A DNA stretch of 30,970 bases from a virus. Made by a program: the position numbers and the translations under genes. The stretch is from the IMG/VR virus record IMGVR_UViG_3300025086_000137, positions 1-30,970 of that record; one strand, written 5' to 3'. Under the pieces are notes generated by a model. It ran no database searches. It saw nothing but the letters and a program-made list of their open reading frames with translations, and was not told the origin of the DNA. This document shows positions 1 through 7,314 of this stretch, one piece after another; positions within the stretch are counted from its first letter, which is position 1; each line of letters begins with the position of its first letter.

Positions 1-240
1 GATAGAGGCTTTGAAGTAGTTGGAGATGTTAAGTTTTTGGATTTAATAAATGAAGATGGAGAGCTTACAGTGATTGGTTCTGTTATAGATTGTAGCACAT
101 CTCATACGGGAGCAAGATTTATACAATGGCATCACACCTTAGACACTCAGCAGTTATTGGATGCAGATGAGGCAGGGGATGATGATTTGCGACTTACAAA
201 GCCAGCACTAGACAACGCCTTAGAGTTAATGACTAAATGA
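1..240 (+). CDS. 3' end of a structural (fibre/decoration-like) protein
   Basis: The reading frame is open at the left edge and ends with TGA at 238-240, giving 79 residues. The start DRGFEVVGDVKF looks like the interior of a beta-rich protein, not an N-terminus. A TTG at 37 is a possible internal start, but the frame upstream is equally protein-like. The stop overlaps the next start as ATGA. If the window is a closed circle whose ends share one base, this is the C-terminus of the gene that begins at 30778, giving a protein of about 143 residues. The joined text (LDGEN then DRGFEV) reads naturally for repetitive viral surface proteins. The function is not recognised; the position between capsid and connector genes suggests a virion component. 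No transmembrane segment is visible. Confidence 0.6.
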   Translation, partial: DRGFEVVGDVKFLDLINEDGELTVIGSVIDCSTSHTGARFIQWHHTLDTQQLLDADEAGDDDLRLTKPALDNALELMTK

Positions 241-578
241 GAGTAAAATCTGAATTAGGACTAAAAGCTGCACAGAAGCCGTTTAAAGGTGATTTATGGT
301 ATGGCATGGGTTCATCTACTCAAAGTAACTTTAGCGCAGAAAAAAGCCAGCGTAAACGTCCGTATCGGTCTGTTAGGTTTGGCTCATCTGTTAAAGAGTG
401 GTTAGTGTGTAAAAAAATGGTATTTTTAAGAGAAAACGGCTATACTTACGGAGGTATAGCAAAGTATTTAAACGATGCAGGTATCAAGACTAAAGCAGAC
501 AGGCCGTGGAATTACAACACTGCACGGTTTGTGACGCTAAGAGCAAAAGAGGAAATCGAGAATGGACGAAACGATTAA
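237..578 (+). CDS. small basic protein with a recombinase-domain-like helix-turn-helix
   Basis: This 113-residue protein starts at an ATG overlapping the upstream TGA. Residues about 60-105 read FLRENGYTYGGIAKYLNDAG, then KTKADRPWNYNTARFVTLRA. That resembles the 'Recombinase' domain following the catalytic domain of large serine integrases (family pattern: G-hydrophobic-S/T-x-x-I-A-x-x-L-N-x-x-G, then W-x-x-x-x-V). No serine catalytic domain is present here or next to it, so it cannot be a recombinase by itself. The N-terminal half is basic (KSQRKRPYRS). It is probably a DNA-binding protein, perhaps regulatory or packaged. Its place inside the late structural operon is odd for a regulator. 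Coding status is strong because of overlaps on both sides; the function is tentative. Confidence 0.6.
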   Translation: MRVKSELGLKAAQKPFKGDLWYGMGSSTQSNFSAEKSQRKRPYRSVRFGSSVKEWLVCKKMVFLRENGYTYGGIAKYLNDAGIKTKADRPWNYNTARFVTLRAKEEIENGRND

Positions 579-1047
579 GCACAAAATAAAACAATCATAC
601 AACAGGTTGAGTGCCTTGTTAGTTTTCATAGCTAACGCATTCACATTAATGTATGTGGGCGGCATGGCATACAATGACGCTCTTTGGTTTGGTTCGGTAA
701 GTGGTGCTTTCACATATACCATACTCTCCACAATAGCAGATTCGCAAGATTTAGAAGAATTTGCAGAGAGAAAGAAAAAACCTTCGGGTTATCAAAATCA
801 AGGAATGTTCAGTAATGCTATGAACTATATGGAAAACAGAACAGGCTGGGACATGAACCGTGACGGTCATGTAGGGCAACCAATCCCACCTAACATGATG
901 CCATATCAGCAATACCAACAACAACAGCAACAACCAATGCCTATGCCAGCACAGGCTGGTGGATATATCAATCCAAACACTGGTGAGTTGTTAGAAGCGG
1001 AACAAGGACCGCACATTGATAAGATAGCTAAGAAGGGTAACAAATAG
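562..1047 (+). CDS. small membrane protein with Gln/Pro/Met-rich tail
   Basis: This is a 161-residue protein. The start ATG at 562 follows GAGGAAATCGAG and lies inside the last codons of the previous gene. Two hydrophobic segments are visible at about residues 13-33 and 40-57 (LSALLVFIANAFTLMYVGG; SVSGAFTYTILSTI). The rest is soluble and includes DMNRDGHVG, which has the D-x-N-x-D-G-x-V spacing of an EF-hand/dockerin calcium loop but lacks the usual acidic residue at position 12. A Q-rich stretch (YQQYQQQQQQPMPMP) follows. Similar P/Q/M-rich patches occur in the proteins at 2313 and 2731. The family is not recognised. It sits directly before an MscS-like channel gene and may be part of a membrane-acting cassette (inference). 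Confidence 0.6.
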   Translation: MDETIKHKIKQSYNRLSALLVFIANAFTLMYVGGMAYNDALWFGSVSGAFTYTILSTIADSQDLEEFAERKKKPSGYQNQGMFSNAMNYMENRTGWDMNRDGHVGQPIPPNMMPYQQYQQQQQQPMPMPAQAGGYINPNTGELLEAEQGPHIDKIAKKGNK

Positions 1048-1871
1048 TGGATGAGGGTCTAATTTTTGCATGGTTTATCGCAGTAGCGTTATGCGTTTCA
1101 GCAGCGATTAAGAGAGCAAAAAAGTCAGCCTTTAGCGATTATAAAATAAGAAGTTTACAAGGAAAGGCAGCAGCGCAAGTATTTGGTGTTTTAGGACTTA
1201 TAGTATTTGGAGTAGGTCTAATGATGTACAGTGGCTTATTGGCCCGTACAGAGTACATTGTAGGGATATCAGCACTTACGTATGCAGCATTTTCACAATA
1301 CAGTCCTGTTAATGGGGCATTATCTTTTCTTACAGTAGCATACAAAACAGAGTTTGCTATAGATGATTGGGTAAGAATCTCTAATGAAGCAGGACAAATA
1401 AAAGGAAAAGTCAAAGATTTTAGTTTGAAGGGCGTAAAGCTTAAGACGTTCGACATGTCTGAGGCAATTGTCTCCTGTGACGAATTGCTTCACTCTGTCG
1501 TAGAGAATTTGACACCTTCAGACATATTCAGATGGGAGACACCTGTTTCTATTTCTAAGATGGTTCCTGTTAAAAACATAGAAAATACGGTCAATGCCGT
1601 ACTTTCTCAGCACAGTTTAGAATCATTAGTAGACGAGGAAGGGTTTGCACAGAAAGCATACATTGAGTTTCATGATGACAAGCTAGATTTCAAACCTAAC
1701 TTTCGTAGGATAAGTATATATACGTATCATCCAAAATGGATTCCTATGCCTGATGGAGCGGAACCAATCGGATACGAGGTCGCTTACCAACTCTCTAGGG
1801 AGTTTAAGCGTGATATGTATGAGAAGATGGATTCGCAAAAGAATGCATATGTAGATGTGGTGAGACCATGA
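1047..1871 (+). CDS. MscS-like mechanosensitive channel family protein
   Basis: This 274-residue protein has three hydrophobic segments (about residues 4-20, 43-62 and 70-97) followed by a region reading FAIDDWVRI, GQIKGKVKDFSLKGVKLKTFD, IVSCDELLHSVVENLTP. This matches the MscS beta-domain pattern: 'F-x-x-G/D-D-W-V', then 'G-x-V-x-x-I-x-x-x-x-x-x-L-x-T-x-D', then 'I-x-x-P-N-x-x-L'. Canonical GDWV is DDWV here and the usual PN is SCDE, so it is divergent. A soluble C-terminal domain of about 110 residues resembles the MscS alpha/beta region. The start is GTG, overlapping the upstream TAG by one base; no in-frame ATG is nearby. MscS channels release solutes when membranes stretch. A copy inside a viral late operon is unusual and could act in egress, osmotic control during DNA entry, or defence against rival viruses (inference). 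Confidence 0.7.
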   Translation: MDEGLIFAWFIAVALCVSAAIKRAKKSAFSDYKIRSLQGKAAAQVFGVLGLIVFGVGLMMYSGLLARTEYIVGISALTYAAFSQYSPVNGALSFLTVAYKTEFAIDDWVRISNEAGQIKGKVKDFSLKGVKLKTFDMSEAIVSCDELLHSVVENLTPSDIFRWETPVSISKMVPVKNIENTVNAVLSQHSLESLVDEEGFAQKAYIEFHDDKLDFKPNFRRISIYTYHPKWIPMPDGAEPIGYEVAYQLSREFKRDMYEKMDSQKNAYVDVVRP

Positions 1872-2251
1872 GATTCATAAGAAATATGTTGTTTAGCACT
1901 GGTAGGTATCCTAGCACAATGGGTGCAGGAGGCCAACAAGACGTAGAGTTTTGTAGATACATAGAATGGGTTTGGTTCAAAAGATGTGTATGGCTTATGG
2001 GTATAGGCCTTGCATTTGGTGGAATTGGACTTTATGTAGGTTATTATTATGATACGGTAGTTACAGAATACGGTATGGCAATATGGGGAGTTGCTTGGTT
2101 ATACAATGGATTCTTGATGTTTGTCTTAGCTGTAAGTGTAATATTATCAACAATCAAAGCATTGGTAGTCAAAGCGTTTATCAGTCCAGAAGTGCAGGTA
2201 GGACAAGCTGCGACAAGGACTGCACAGATGATGAGAAAAGGTGGACTATGA
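1868..2251 (+). CDS. small membrane protein, two predicted helices
   Basis: This 127-residue protein starts at an ATG overlapping the upstream TGA. Hydrophobic helices lie at about residues 40-60 (VWLMGIGLAFGGIGLYVGYY) and 70-95 (MAIWGVAWLYNGFLMFVLAV, then SVILSTI). The N-terminus is basic and polar (MRFIRNMLFSTGRYPSTMGA) and the tail is soluble. The hairpin arrangement resembles small phage holins or channel accessory proteins, but no family is recognised. Tight coupling to the MscS-like gene suggests they are made together and may work at the same membrane. Confidence 0.6.
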   Translation: MRFIRNMLFSTGRYPSTMGAGGQQDVEFCRYIEWVWFKRCVWLMGIGLAFGGIGLYVGYYYDTVVTEYGMAIWGVAWLYNGFLMFVLAVSVILSTIKALVVKAFISPEVQVGQAATRTAQMMRKGGL

Positions 2252-2313
2252 AGATTAAATGGATTAAAGAAATGATTGACCTTGTGAAGGAACACAAGAG
2301 GAGGAACGCTTAA
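2248..2313 (+). CDS. 21-residue basic peptide
   Basis: This mini-gene is coupled on both sides: its ATG overlaps the TGA of the membrane protein, and its TAA shares a base with the ATG of the next gene. The product, MKIKWIKEMIDLVKEHKRRN plus a final A, is an amphipathic basic helix. Its 3' end carries GAGGAGG, which serves as the ribosome-binding site of the next gene, so it may be mainly a translational coupler. Its reality rests on the double overlap. Confidence 0.4.
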   Translation: MKIKWIKEMIDLVKEHKRRNA

Positions 2314-2675
2314 TGGCAGGACCGCCACAGATGACGACCCTAGCACGAAAACCTCAACACACACAACCTGAGGAACCCCAAAGAGATGTGGCCCCTGCCC
2401 CTAATGTTCTTACAAGACAACCAGTTCAACAACAGATGATGCCTAGTGCAGAAACTATGTCTGATGAAGAATTGGACTTGTATGTAAAACGTCTCAGTAT
2501 GAGGCACAAAAGGCTATCACGAAAGTGGTGGGGGTTAAGGCGGAAACATGGCAAAGACGAGTGTCCTTATTGTGGCATGCTTACGGGGGGCGGATTCTGT
2601 AAGTTACACCAACGTGACTATGATGAGTATCTCTCGGCTTTGTCAACCCGTCAGAATAGGAGGTTCGGATTATGA
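2313..2675 (+). CDS. zinc-knuckle protein with Pro/Gln-rich N-terminus
   Basis: The 120-residue product starts at an ATG preceded by GAGGAGGAACGCTTA, a strong Shine-Dalgarno. Residues 1-50 are low-complexity and rich in P, Q and T. A basic segment (YVKRLSMRHKRLSRKWWGLR) follows, then a zinc-binding cluster CPYCGMLTGGGFCKLH at about residues 85-100, giving C-x2-C-x8-C-x2-H. The combination suggests nucleic-acid or protein binding. The family is not recognised. It is embedded in the late operon, so it may be a minor virion or assembly protein. Confidence 0.6.
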   Translation: MAGPPQMTTLARKPQHTQPEEPQRDVAPAPNVLTRQPVQQQMMPSAETMSDEELDLYVKRLSMRHKRLSRKWWGLRRKHGKDECPYCGMLTGGGFCKLHQRDYDEYLSALSTRQNRRFGL

Positions 2676-2734
2676 ACATTACAGTTACAGTCGAAGGACT
2701 TGACAACTACGAAGTATATTGGAGGAAATTATGA
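2672..2734 (+). CDS. 20-residue mini-protein between overlapping genes
   Basis: The ATG at 2672 overlaps the preceding TGA and its own TGA overlaps the next ATG at 2731, the same ATGA linkage used throughout this operon. The product is MNITVTVEGLDNYEVYWRKL. It could be a genuine micro-protein or just a coupling device, because the GGAGG before the next gene lies in its last codons. No function is assigned. Confidence 0.35.
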   Translation: MNITVTVEGLDNYEVYWRKL

Positions 2735-3492
2735 GTGGATACGCAGGAAGCCCATCAGGATACCTAAACCCTGTAGCGGTAGATAAGATACAGCATCCAG
2801 ATTACGATGCGAAGGCAGCAGAGAATACGACGATGAGAATGGTACAGTACTTGTATCCCGTCATTAAAAACTCTGTAGAAATGTTAGAAGCACTATGTAA
2901 GGAAACAGATGTACAAGTCCCTACAGATTTAGCAGACAATATGGAATTTTTAAAGACAGTCTATAACACACAGATAGACTGGCATCCTAGAACTATGTAT
3001 GGTGACGAGGCTGCGGAGGAGCTTAATGCTCGTCTCACCTTGCATGAGGAGTGGGCTACAGAGGACAATGCACATCATAGCGTATTGAATTGGCAGAATC
3101 CTTACGGAAGCGATGGCCAACTTCAACAAGCTCCTGCCGTGACTCAACAACCAATTATGCCAAACCCATATATGCAGCAGCAAATGCCTATGCAGGGTGG
3201 GGCTAGTATGTTTAAGCCGTGGACATGGTTCGGCGTAGGCGGTGCAGCAGCCACCCAACCTCAAGCTTGGCAGTTACCACCTCCAGCGTTAGACACACTA
3301 GCTAACGGAGAACAGTTCTATACAGCAAATGGCGGAGGACCTCCACCATTGGCACAACAGCAAGGATACCTTACGTTACCAGTCGGAGCAATCGGCTGGA
3401 ACATGGCAGGACAACCTATCGACATGAACGGTATGGTTGTAGCAACTACTGGCGAAAAGTTGATGAATACGGCGCTCAGTAGGATTCTGTAA
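2731..3492 (+). CDS. late-operon protein of unknown function, Pro/Gln-rich middle
   Basis: The ATG at 2731 follows GGAGGAAATT at good spacing, so I prefer it to the TTG at 2719. The product has 253 residues. Residues about 1-110 look helical (TTMRMVQYLYPVIKNSVEML). The middle is rich in Q, P and M (NPYMQQQMPMQGG), followed by a glycine/alanine-rich patch around FGVGGAAAT. The C-terminus is beta-like and ends at a TAATG junction with the connector gene. The low-complexity style is shared with the products at 562 and 2313. Its location just before the connector suggests a virion or assembly role, but the family is not recognised. Confidence 0.55.
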   Translation: MSGYAGSPSGYLNPVAVDKIQHPDYDAKAAENTTMRMVQYLYPVIKNSVEMLEALCKETDVQVPTDLADNMEFLKTVYNTQIDWHPRTMYGDEAAEELNARLTLHEEWATEDNAHHSVLNWQNPYGSDGQLQQAPAVTQQPIMPNPYMQQQMPMQGGASMFKPWTWFGVGGAAATQPQAWQLPPPALDTLANGEQFYTANGGGPPPLAQQQGYLTLPVGAIGWNMAGQPIDMNGMVVATTGEKLMNTALSRIL

Positions 3493-4235
3493 TGGCAGCA
3501 ATATACTGTTCAGCATCACAAGTAGCAGAGTTTCTTCAGGTAGATAATTTTAGCGGTTCTACTACTCCGACAACGGCAGTTGTAGAGTCATTTATAGAAA
3601 TGGCACAAGAAAGAATAAATCAACTTACAGACCACGCATGGAATGACAATGCAGCCACAAGAGGTAATGTTACAGAAGAACGAGTAAGAATACAACGTGT
3701 GCGCAATCAGGGATTTAACGTGTACGGTAGAATACAATTAAGACATTTTCCTATTTTGGCTTTAGACAATGGTCAAGGAGATTTATTGAATATTTGGCAA
3801 GATTCTGCATATGTAGATTATTTACATCCTTCATCTGGTAAAACAGGAAGTGGTACTCCTACAGATATAGTTGGTAAGGATTATTGGCAAGATACACACA
3901 GAGGAACTATTTACATTGCTAATTATAATACGATAAACAATTTAATTGGCAGCCCTAGTGATGTAGATGCTTATGTAACTTACAGATATGCAACTGCAAC
4001 TACTCCAGCAGACATTACATTAGCTACAATATATTTTACAGCATCTACGATTGCAATGAATGATGATTTAAATCTTATGCAAGAGGCAGATGATTCTATG
4101 GATAATGCTACTAAATCTCAGAAGTTTGAAGAAATGGCAATGAAAATTCTTACAGATAATAAAAGATTAGACCGCAAATTCACAATGGCAAGAGCAGTTG
4201 GTGGATTAGGTGTAGGTAACGTGGTGTTGCCATAA
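3492..4235 (+). CDS. probable head-tail connector (adaptor) protein
   Basis: This 247-residue protein begins at an ATG sharing a base with the preceding TAA. The N-terminus (CSASQVAEFLQVDNFSG... AVVESFIEMAQERINQLTDH) fits the helical adaptor fold of HK97 gp6/SPP1 gp15-type connectors: a short strand, an 'xVxxFLxV' helix, then a long helix with an 'I-x-x-A-x-x-x-I-x-x-x-T' rhythm. It is longer than classical adaptors (about 100-150 residues) because of a beta-rich insertion around residues 70-165. It would join the portal to the tail. The position before the tail-completion and tail-tube genes agrees. The call rests on pattern and synteny. Confidence 0.55.
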   Translation: MAAIYCSASQVAEFLQVDNFSGSTTPTTAVVESFIEMAQERINQLTDHAWNDNAATRGNVTEERVRIQRVRNQGFNVYGRIQLRHFPILALDNGQGDLLNIWQDSAYVDYLHPSSGKTGSGTPTDIVGKDYWQDTHRGTIYIANYNTINNLIGSPSDVDAYVTYRYATATTPADITLATIYFTASTIAMNDDLNLMQEADDSMDNATKSQKFEEMAMKILTDNKRLDRKFTMARAVGGLGVGNVVLP

Positions 4236-4702
4236 TGTCTACGACTTACGCACAATTAGATGACCCTGTTACTACTGTATCTAAATTATTAGATACTAAT
4301 TGGACAAGTGCAAGAACGGATAGTACAAAGCCATCTATTGGTGACACTTGGGATTTAAACAAAGTAAATTTGAAAAATACAGATGTTGTTAGATGTTACG
4401 AAGTAGCAGCTACGCATGATTTTCTAGGAGTTGGTAATGGCCTTGACAAAGGTACAGTTACCATTTCTATAGATATGGCAACTAAGGTAAGTAGGTCAAG
4501 ACTTAGAAAACTTTATTCAGAAGTAGTTTCTATAATTAGAAACATTAGAGCAGGTGCTATAACACTTGATAATACAAGTGAATCTAATGGCACTTATGCA
4601 GAGATAAAATTATTATCTCGTGTAGACCAGTCCGACAAAAATCGTCGCTGGTATCGTTACGTTCTCGATTGTGAAATCACAAGTTACGAGGCGGTGGTAT
4701 AA
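4235..4702 (+). CDS. putative tail-completion / neck protein
   Basis: This 155-residue protein overlaps the flanking genes by one base (TAATG) on each side. Composition and order (connector, this gene, tail tube) match the slot of head-completion or tail-terminator proteins in siphoviruses. The middle segment RSRLRKLYSEVVSIIRNIRA is a helix, followed by strands ending YRYVLDCEITSYEAVV, as in small alpha/beta tail-terminator proteins. No diagnostic motif is seen, so the role is positional inference. Confidence 0.45.
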   Translation: MSTTYAQLDDPVTTVSKLLDTNWTSARTDSTKPSIGDTWDLNKVNLKNTDVVRCYEVAATHDFLGVGNGLDKGTVTISIDMATKVSRSRLRKLYSEVVSIIRNIRAGAITLDNTSESNGTYAEIKLLSRVDQSDKNRRWYRYVLDCEITSYEAVV

Positions 4703-6066
4703 TGGTAAGAAAAGCACAAGATATACAAGCAGCATTTGAAGTAGAGGACAGTTATGGAGACGCTCCAGACACAGAACTCTTTCACTTAGGTCTACTGGAC
4801 ACATTTGACCCAAGACAGGTAAACATGAATATTACACCTGTACCAAGTATTGGGCAGTCAACAGATGCACATCATGCGTCTGGGCCGATTGACGTTACGT
4901 TACCTTTGAAGGTAGCATGTCAAGGCACTGGTTGGCAAGAACTTCTTGGTAATGCAATAGGTAGAACAAATGTTGACCAACCTAATATTAATCCAATAGA
5001 TGCAAAGTCAGGCATTGATGCGCCACATAGTCTTACTACTAATACATACTCACACGCAATATTAGCTAAAGATTTATCAACAGGACATCACACATTGTGT
5101 AATGGTGTTGTGGTTAATGAAGCTACATTAGAAGCTGATTATACCGCAGGAGGTTACATTACTTTAGATACTTCTTGCACTGCTCAGTTTTCTGAGGATT
5201 CAGACAGCGGTACTTTTACTTTTAATCCTACAGGCGGCGGTGCTATGAATTATAATAATCTACCTTTTCCAAGCCCACCTACTAGCGACCCCTTACTTCC
5301 AAGTAATTTAACTATAAGTTATTCTACAGCTACAGTTGACGGAATACGTATAAATGATACTGCTGGAAATTACGTAGAAGTTGGCGAACGTTACATGCGT
5401 TTCCTTACAGAAGCAGATGCTTTAGATACAGATTACGCACAAAATGCAGATGCTAATAACACACTTGTAGAAAATGGAGTTCTTGATTTAGGAGCTTCTG
5501 CTTATGATGCTGACAATAAATTAACGACTTTAGTTGCAGCAATAAACGCACACAGCGGTGCAAGCCCAGCAACTCGAGTTGCAGGTCAAACAGTAGAGCC
5601 TCAAAATTTAATGAAAGGAGTTTACAAATTAACAGGGTCAGATGTTACAATACCTGTTGTTAATTCTACAACAACAACTCTTACTGAATTTCCTAATGTT
5701 AAAACAGCTTCTTTGAAAATTACAAATAATAATACACCAATACCAGGTAAAGTAGATGGTAAATGGTTACAAAATTACAAAATTGCAAGAGGTAAAGCAG
5801 ATATAACTTTAGACATTACAATGACTCCAAACAATGAAGATTTGTATGATTTATATGTAGCTCAAACAACTCTTCCATTAGTTAGATTAGATTTTGGCGC
5901 AGGCAATGGTTCTATCGCCCTTACAAACGGAACTATAACTTCTTTTACAAGACCACTTACAGGTGGTGCAGAAGTAGTTGATACATTAAGTATTAAGTTC
6001 AGAGGTAATGGAGATTACAGAAACTATAGTGCATTTGCAATTAGCGCTGATTTCACATTACAGTAG
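4702..6066 (+). CDS. probable major tail tube protein
   Basis: This 454-residue, beta-rich protein lies between the neck genes and the tape-measure region, the standard slot for the major tail protein. The N-terminus reads QAAFEVEDSYGDAPDTELFH and VNMNITPVPSIGQSTD, followed by a basic-poor beta-barrel pattern (DVTLPLKVACQGTGWQELLG), similar in style to tail-tube proteins. The C-terminal 150 residues (ASLKITNNNTPIPGKVDGKW... DITLDITMTPNNEDLYDLYV) again fit a tube domain. The middle, about residues 110-310, looks like an inserted or surface-exposed domain. It would polymerise into the tail tube. Length is on the long side for the family. Confidence 0.6.
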   Translation: MVRKAQDIQAAFEVEDSYGDAPDTELFHLGLLDTFDPRQVNMNITPVPSIGQSTDAHHASGPIDVTLPLKVACQGTGWQELLGNAIGRTNVDQPNINPIDAKSGIDAPHSLTTNTYSHAILAKDLSTGHHTLCNGVVVNEATLEADYTAGGYITLDTSCTAQFSEDSDSGTFTFNPTGGGAMNYNNLPFPSPPTSDPLLPSNLTISYSTATVDGIRINDTAGNYVEVGERYMRFLTEADALDTDYAQNADANNTLVENGVLDLGASAYDADNKLTTLVAAINAHSGASPATRVAGQTVEPQNLMKGVYKLTGSDVTIPVVNSTTTTLTEFPNVKTASLKITNNNTPIPGKVDGKWLQNYKIARGKADITLDITMTPNNEDLYDLYVAQTTLPLVRLDFGAGNGSIALTNGTITSFTRPLTGGAEVVDTLSIKFRGNGDYRNYSAFAISADFTLQ

Positions 6067-6074
6067 GTAGGTAA

Positions 6075-6647
6075 ATGGTAAGCACAACAGGTCAATTAGA
6101 CGCCCCACTATTAGACATAGGAGCAGTCCAGAGAGAATACTGGGAAAGAAAAACTGTCTATTTACCTAGCTTAGAAAAGTTACAAAAACCTAAAGGAATA
6201 CGTGGTTGGTTCCAAAAAACGCACACACCTGTGATAGTTTTACGCAGGTTAAAAGACTCAGAATGGCAAAGTATTAATGACAAATTTCTTGATTTACGCA
6301 CAGAATTAGCTAAAGATGCTAATTTATTACATGCTTTGGTCAACAAAGTGTCTGAAAAAGGTCATTTATCACAAGATGAAAAGAAATTTTTGTCAGTTTC
6401 TACAAATAAAGCAATGCCAATCTATATTGGCATGCTAGAATTGATGATTGACGAGCCTAAGATGGAATATTCACAGGTTGAGGCTCTTTTAGATATAGTT
6501 GACCAGCACGATAAAGACACATTGATGGCTTATGTCAATACACTTACGTCAGAAAAGATGAGTGTTGCACAAGCAGTAGCTAACGAGCGTATGGATGAGG
6601 TTGATGGAATCCGCACAAAAATGATGAGGGACTTGAAACTTGGCTGA
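6075..6647 (+). CDS. putative tail assembly chaperone (position-based)
   Basis: This 190-residue, mostly helical protein lies between the tail tube and the tape measure, where siphoviruses keep tail assembly chaperones. Start ATG 6075 follows TAGGTAGGTAA, which spans the preceding stop. The sequence has charged helices (DLRTELAKDANLLHALVNKV, YVNTLTSEKMSVAQAVANER) and no membrane segment. I looked for a slippery run giving a frameshifted long form, typical of lambda G/GT. I see no convincing one near the 3' end. The next gene instead starts at a TTG overlapping this one by eight bases. Confidence 0.45.
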   Translation: MVSTTGQLDAPLLDIGAVQREYWERKTVYLPSLEKLQKPKGIRGWFQKTHTPVIVLRRLKDSEWQSINDKFLDLRTELAKDANLLHALVNKVSEKGHLSQDEKKFLSVSTNKAMPIYIGMLELMIDEPKMEYSQVEALLDIVDQHDKDTLMAYVNTLTSEKMSVAQAVANERMDEVDGIRTKMMRDLKLG

Positions 6648-7314
6648 AGAGTATGTAATCAGTGTTGTTTTAGAGGGTAACGCTAATAGTATGGTTGGCG
6701 CAACAAACAAAGCTACTCAAAGTCAAAAAAATCTAAAGAAAAGTACAGATAGTGCAAATATTGCTTTATTAGCAAACATTGCAGTATTTCAAGCGTCAGT
6801 TGCAGCTTTGAATCAAGTAAGTGGTGGTTTGAATAAAACTGCTGGAGCATTAGATAAAGTTGGCGCTAAAGATACTGCTAAAGCAGTAAGAGGTGTTGCA
6901 ACTGCGTTTGAGTTAGTAGCAGGTCCGTTAGAAGTTATACTTGCAGGATTTACTTTTTACATTGTTTTATCAAGTCAAGCCGCAACAGGCGCTATTGGAT
7001 TTTCTCTTGCTAACTTTACACTTGCAGGGTCATTAGTGGCTGTAAAAACTGCAATGCTTGGAGTTTTAGCTACCTTTGGACCTTTCTTATTGGTAGCAGG
7101 TGTAGTATTATTATTAGCAAAACATTTTGATATTTTTGGAAAAGCAGTTGATGCACTTTTAACTCCATTACAAACTCTTAAAAACTTATTAGAGGGCATT
7201 GCAGAAGCGGTTGAATTTGTTGAAGGTGGATTTAGTAAACTTGGCGGTACTTTTAGTGATTTATCAGGCGGTATCTTTAACTCGCCAACAGCTCTGATTA
7301 AAGGTGGTGCATAA
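6640..7314 (+). CDS. short tape measure-like protein
   Basis: This 224-residue protein starts with TTG at 6640, overlapping the upstream gene by eight bases; no ATG exists near this point. Residues 1-90 are Ala/Asn/Gln/Lys-rich helix (ATNKATQSQKNLKKSTDSAN, GGLNKTAGALDKVGAKDTAK). Two or three hydrophobic helices follow (about 92-115, 120-140, 142-160: VLATFGPFLLVAGVVLLLAK), and the tail is Gly/Phe-rich. That composition and the slot after the chaperone are typical of tape-measure proteins. At about 1.5 angstrom per residue it would specify a tail of only about 30-35 nm, very short for a siphovirus; alternatively it is a truncated or split tape measure. Confidence 0.55.
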   Translation: MAEEYVISVVLEGNANSMVGATNKATQSQKNLKKSTDSANIALLANIAVFQASVAALNQVSGGLNKTAGALDKVGAKDTAKAVRGVATAFELVAGPLEVILAGFTFYIVLSSQAATGAIGFSLANFTLAGSLVAVKTAMLGVLATFGPFLLVAGVVLLLAKHFDIFGKAVDALLTPLQTLKNLLEGIAEAVEFVEGGFSKLGGTFSDLSGGIFNSPTALIKGGA

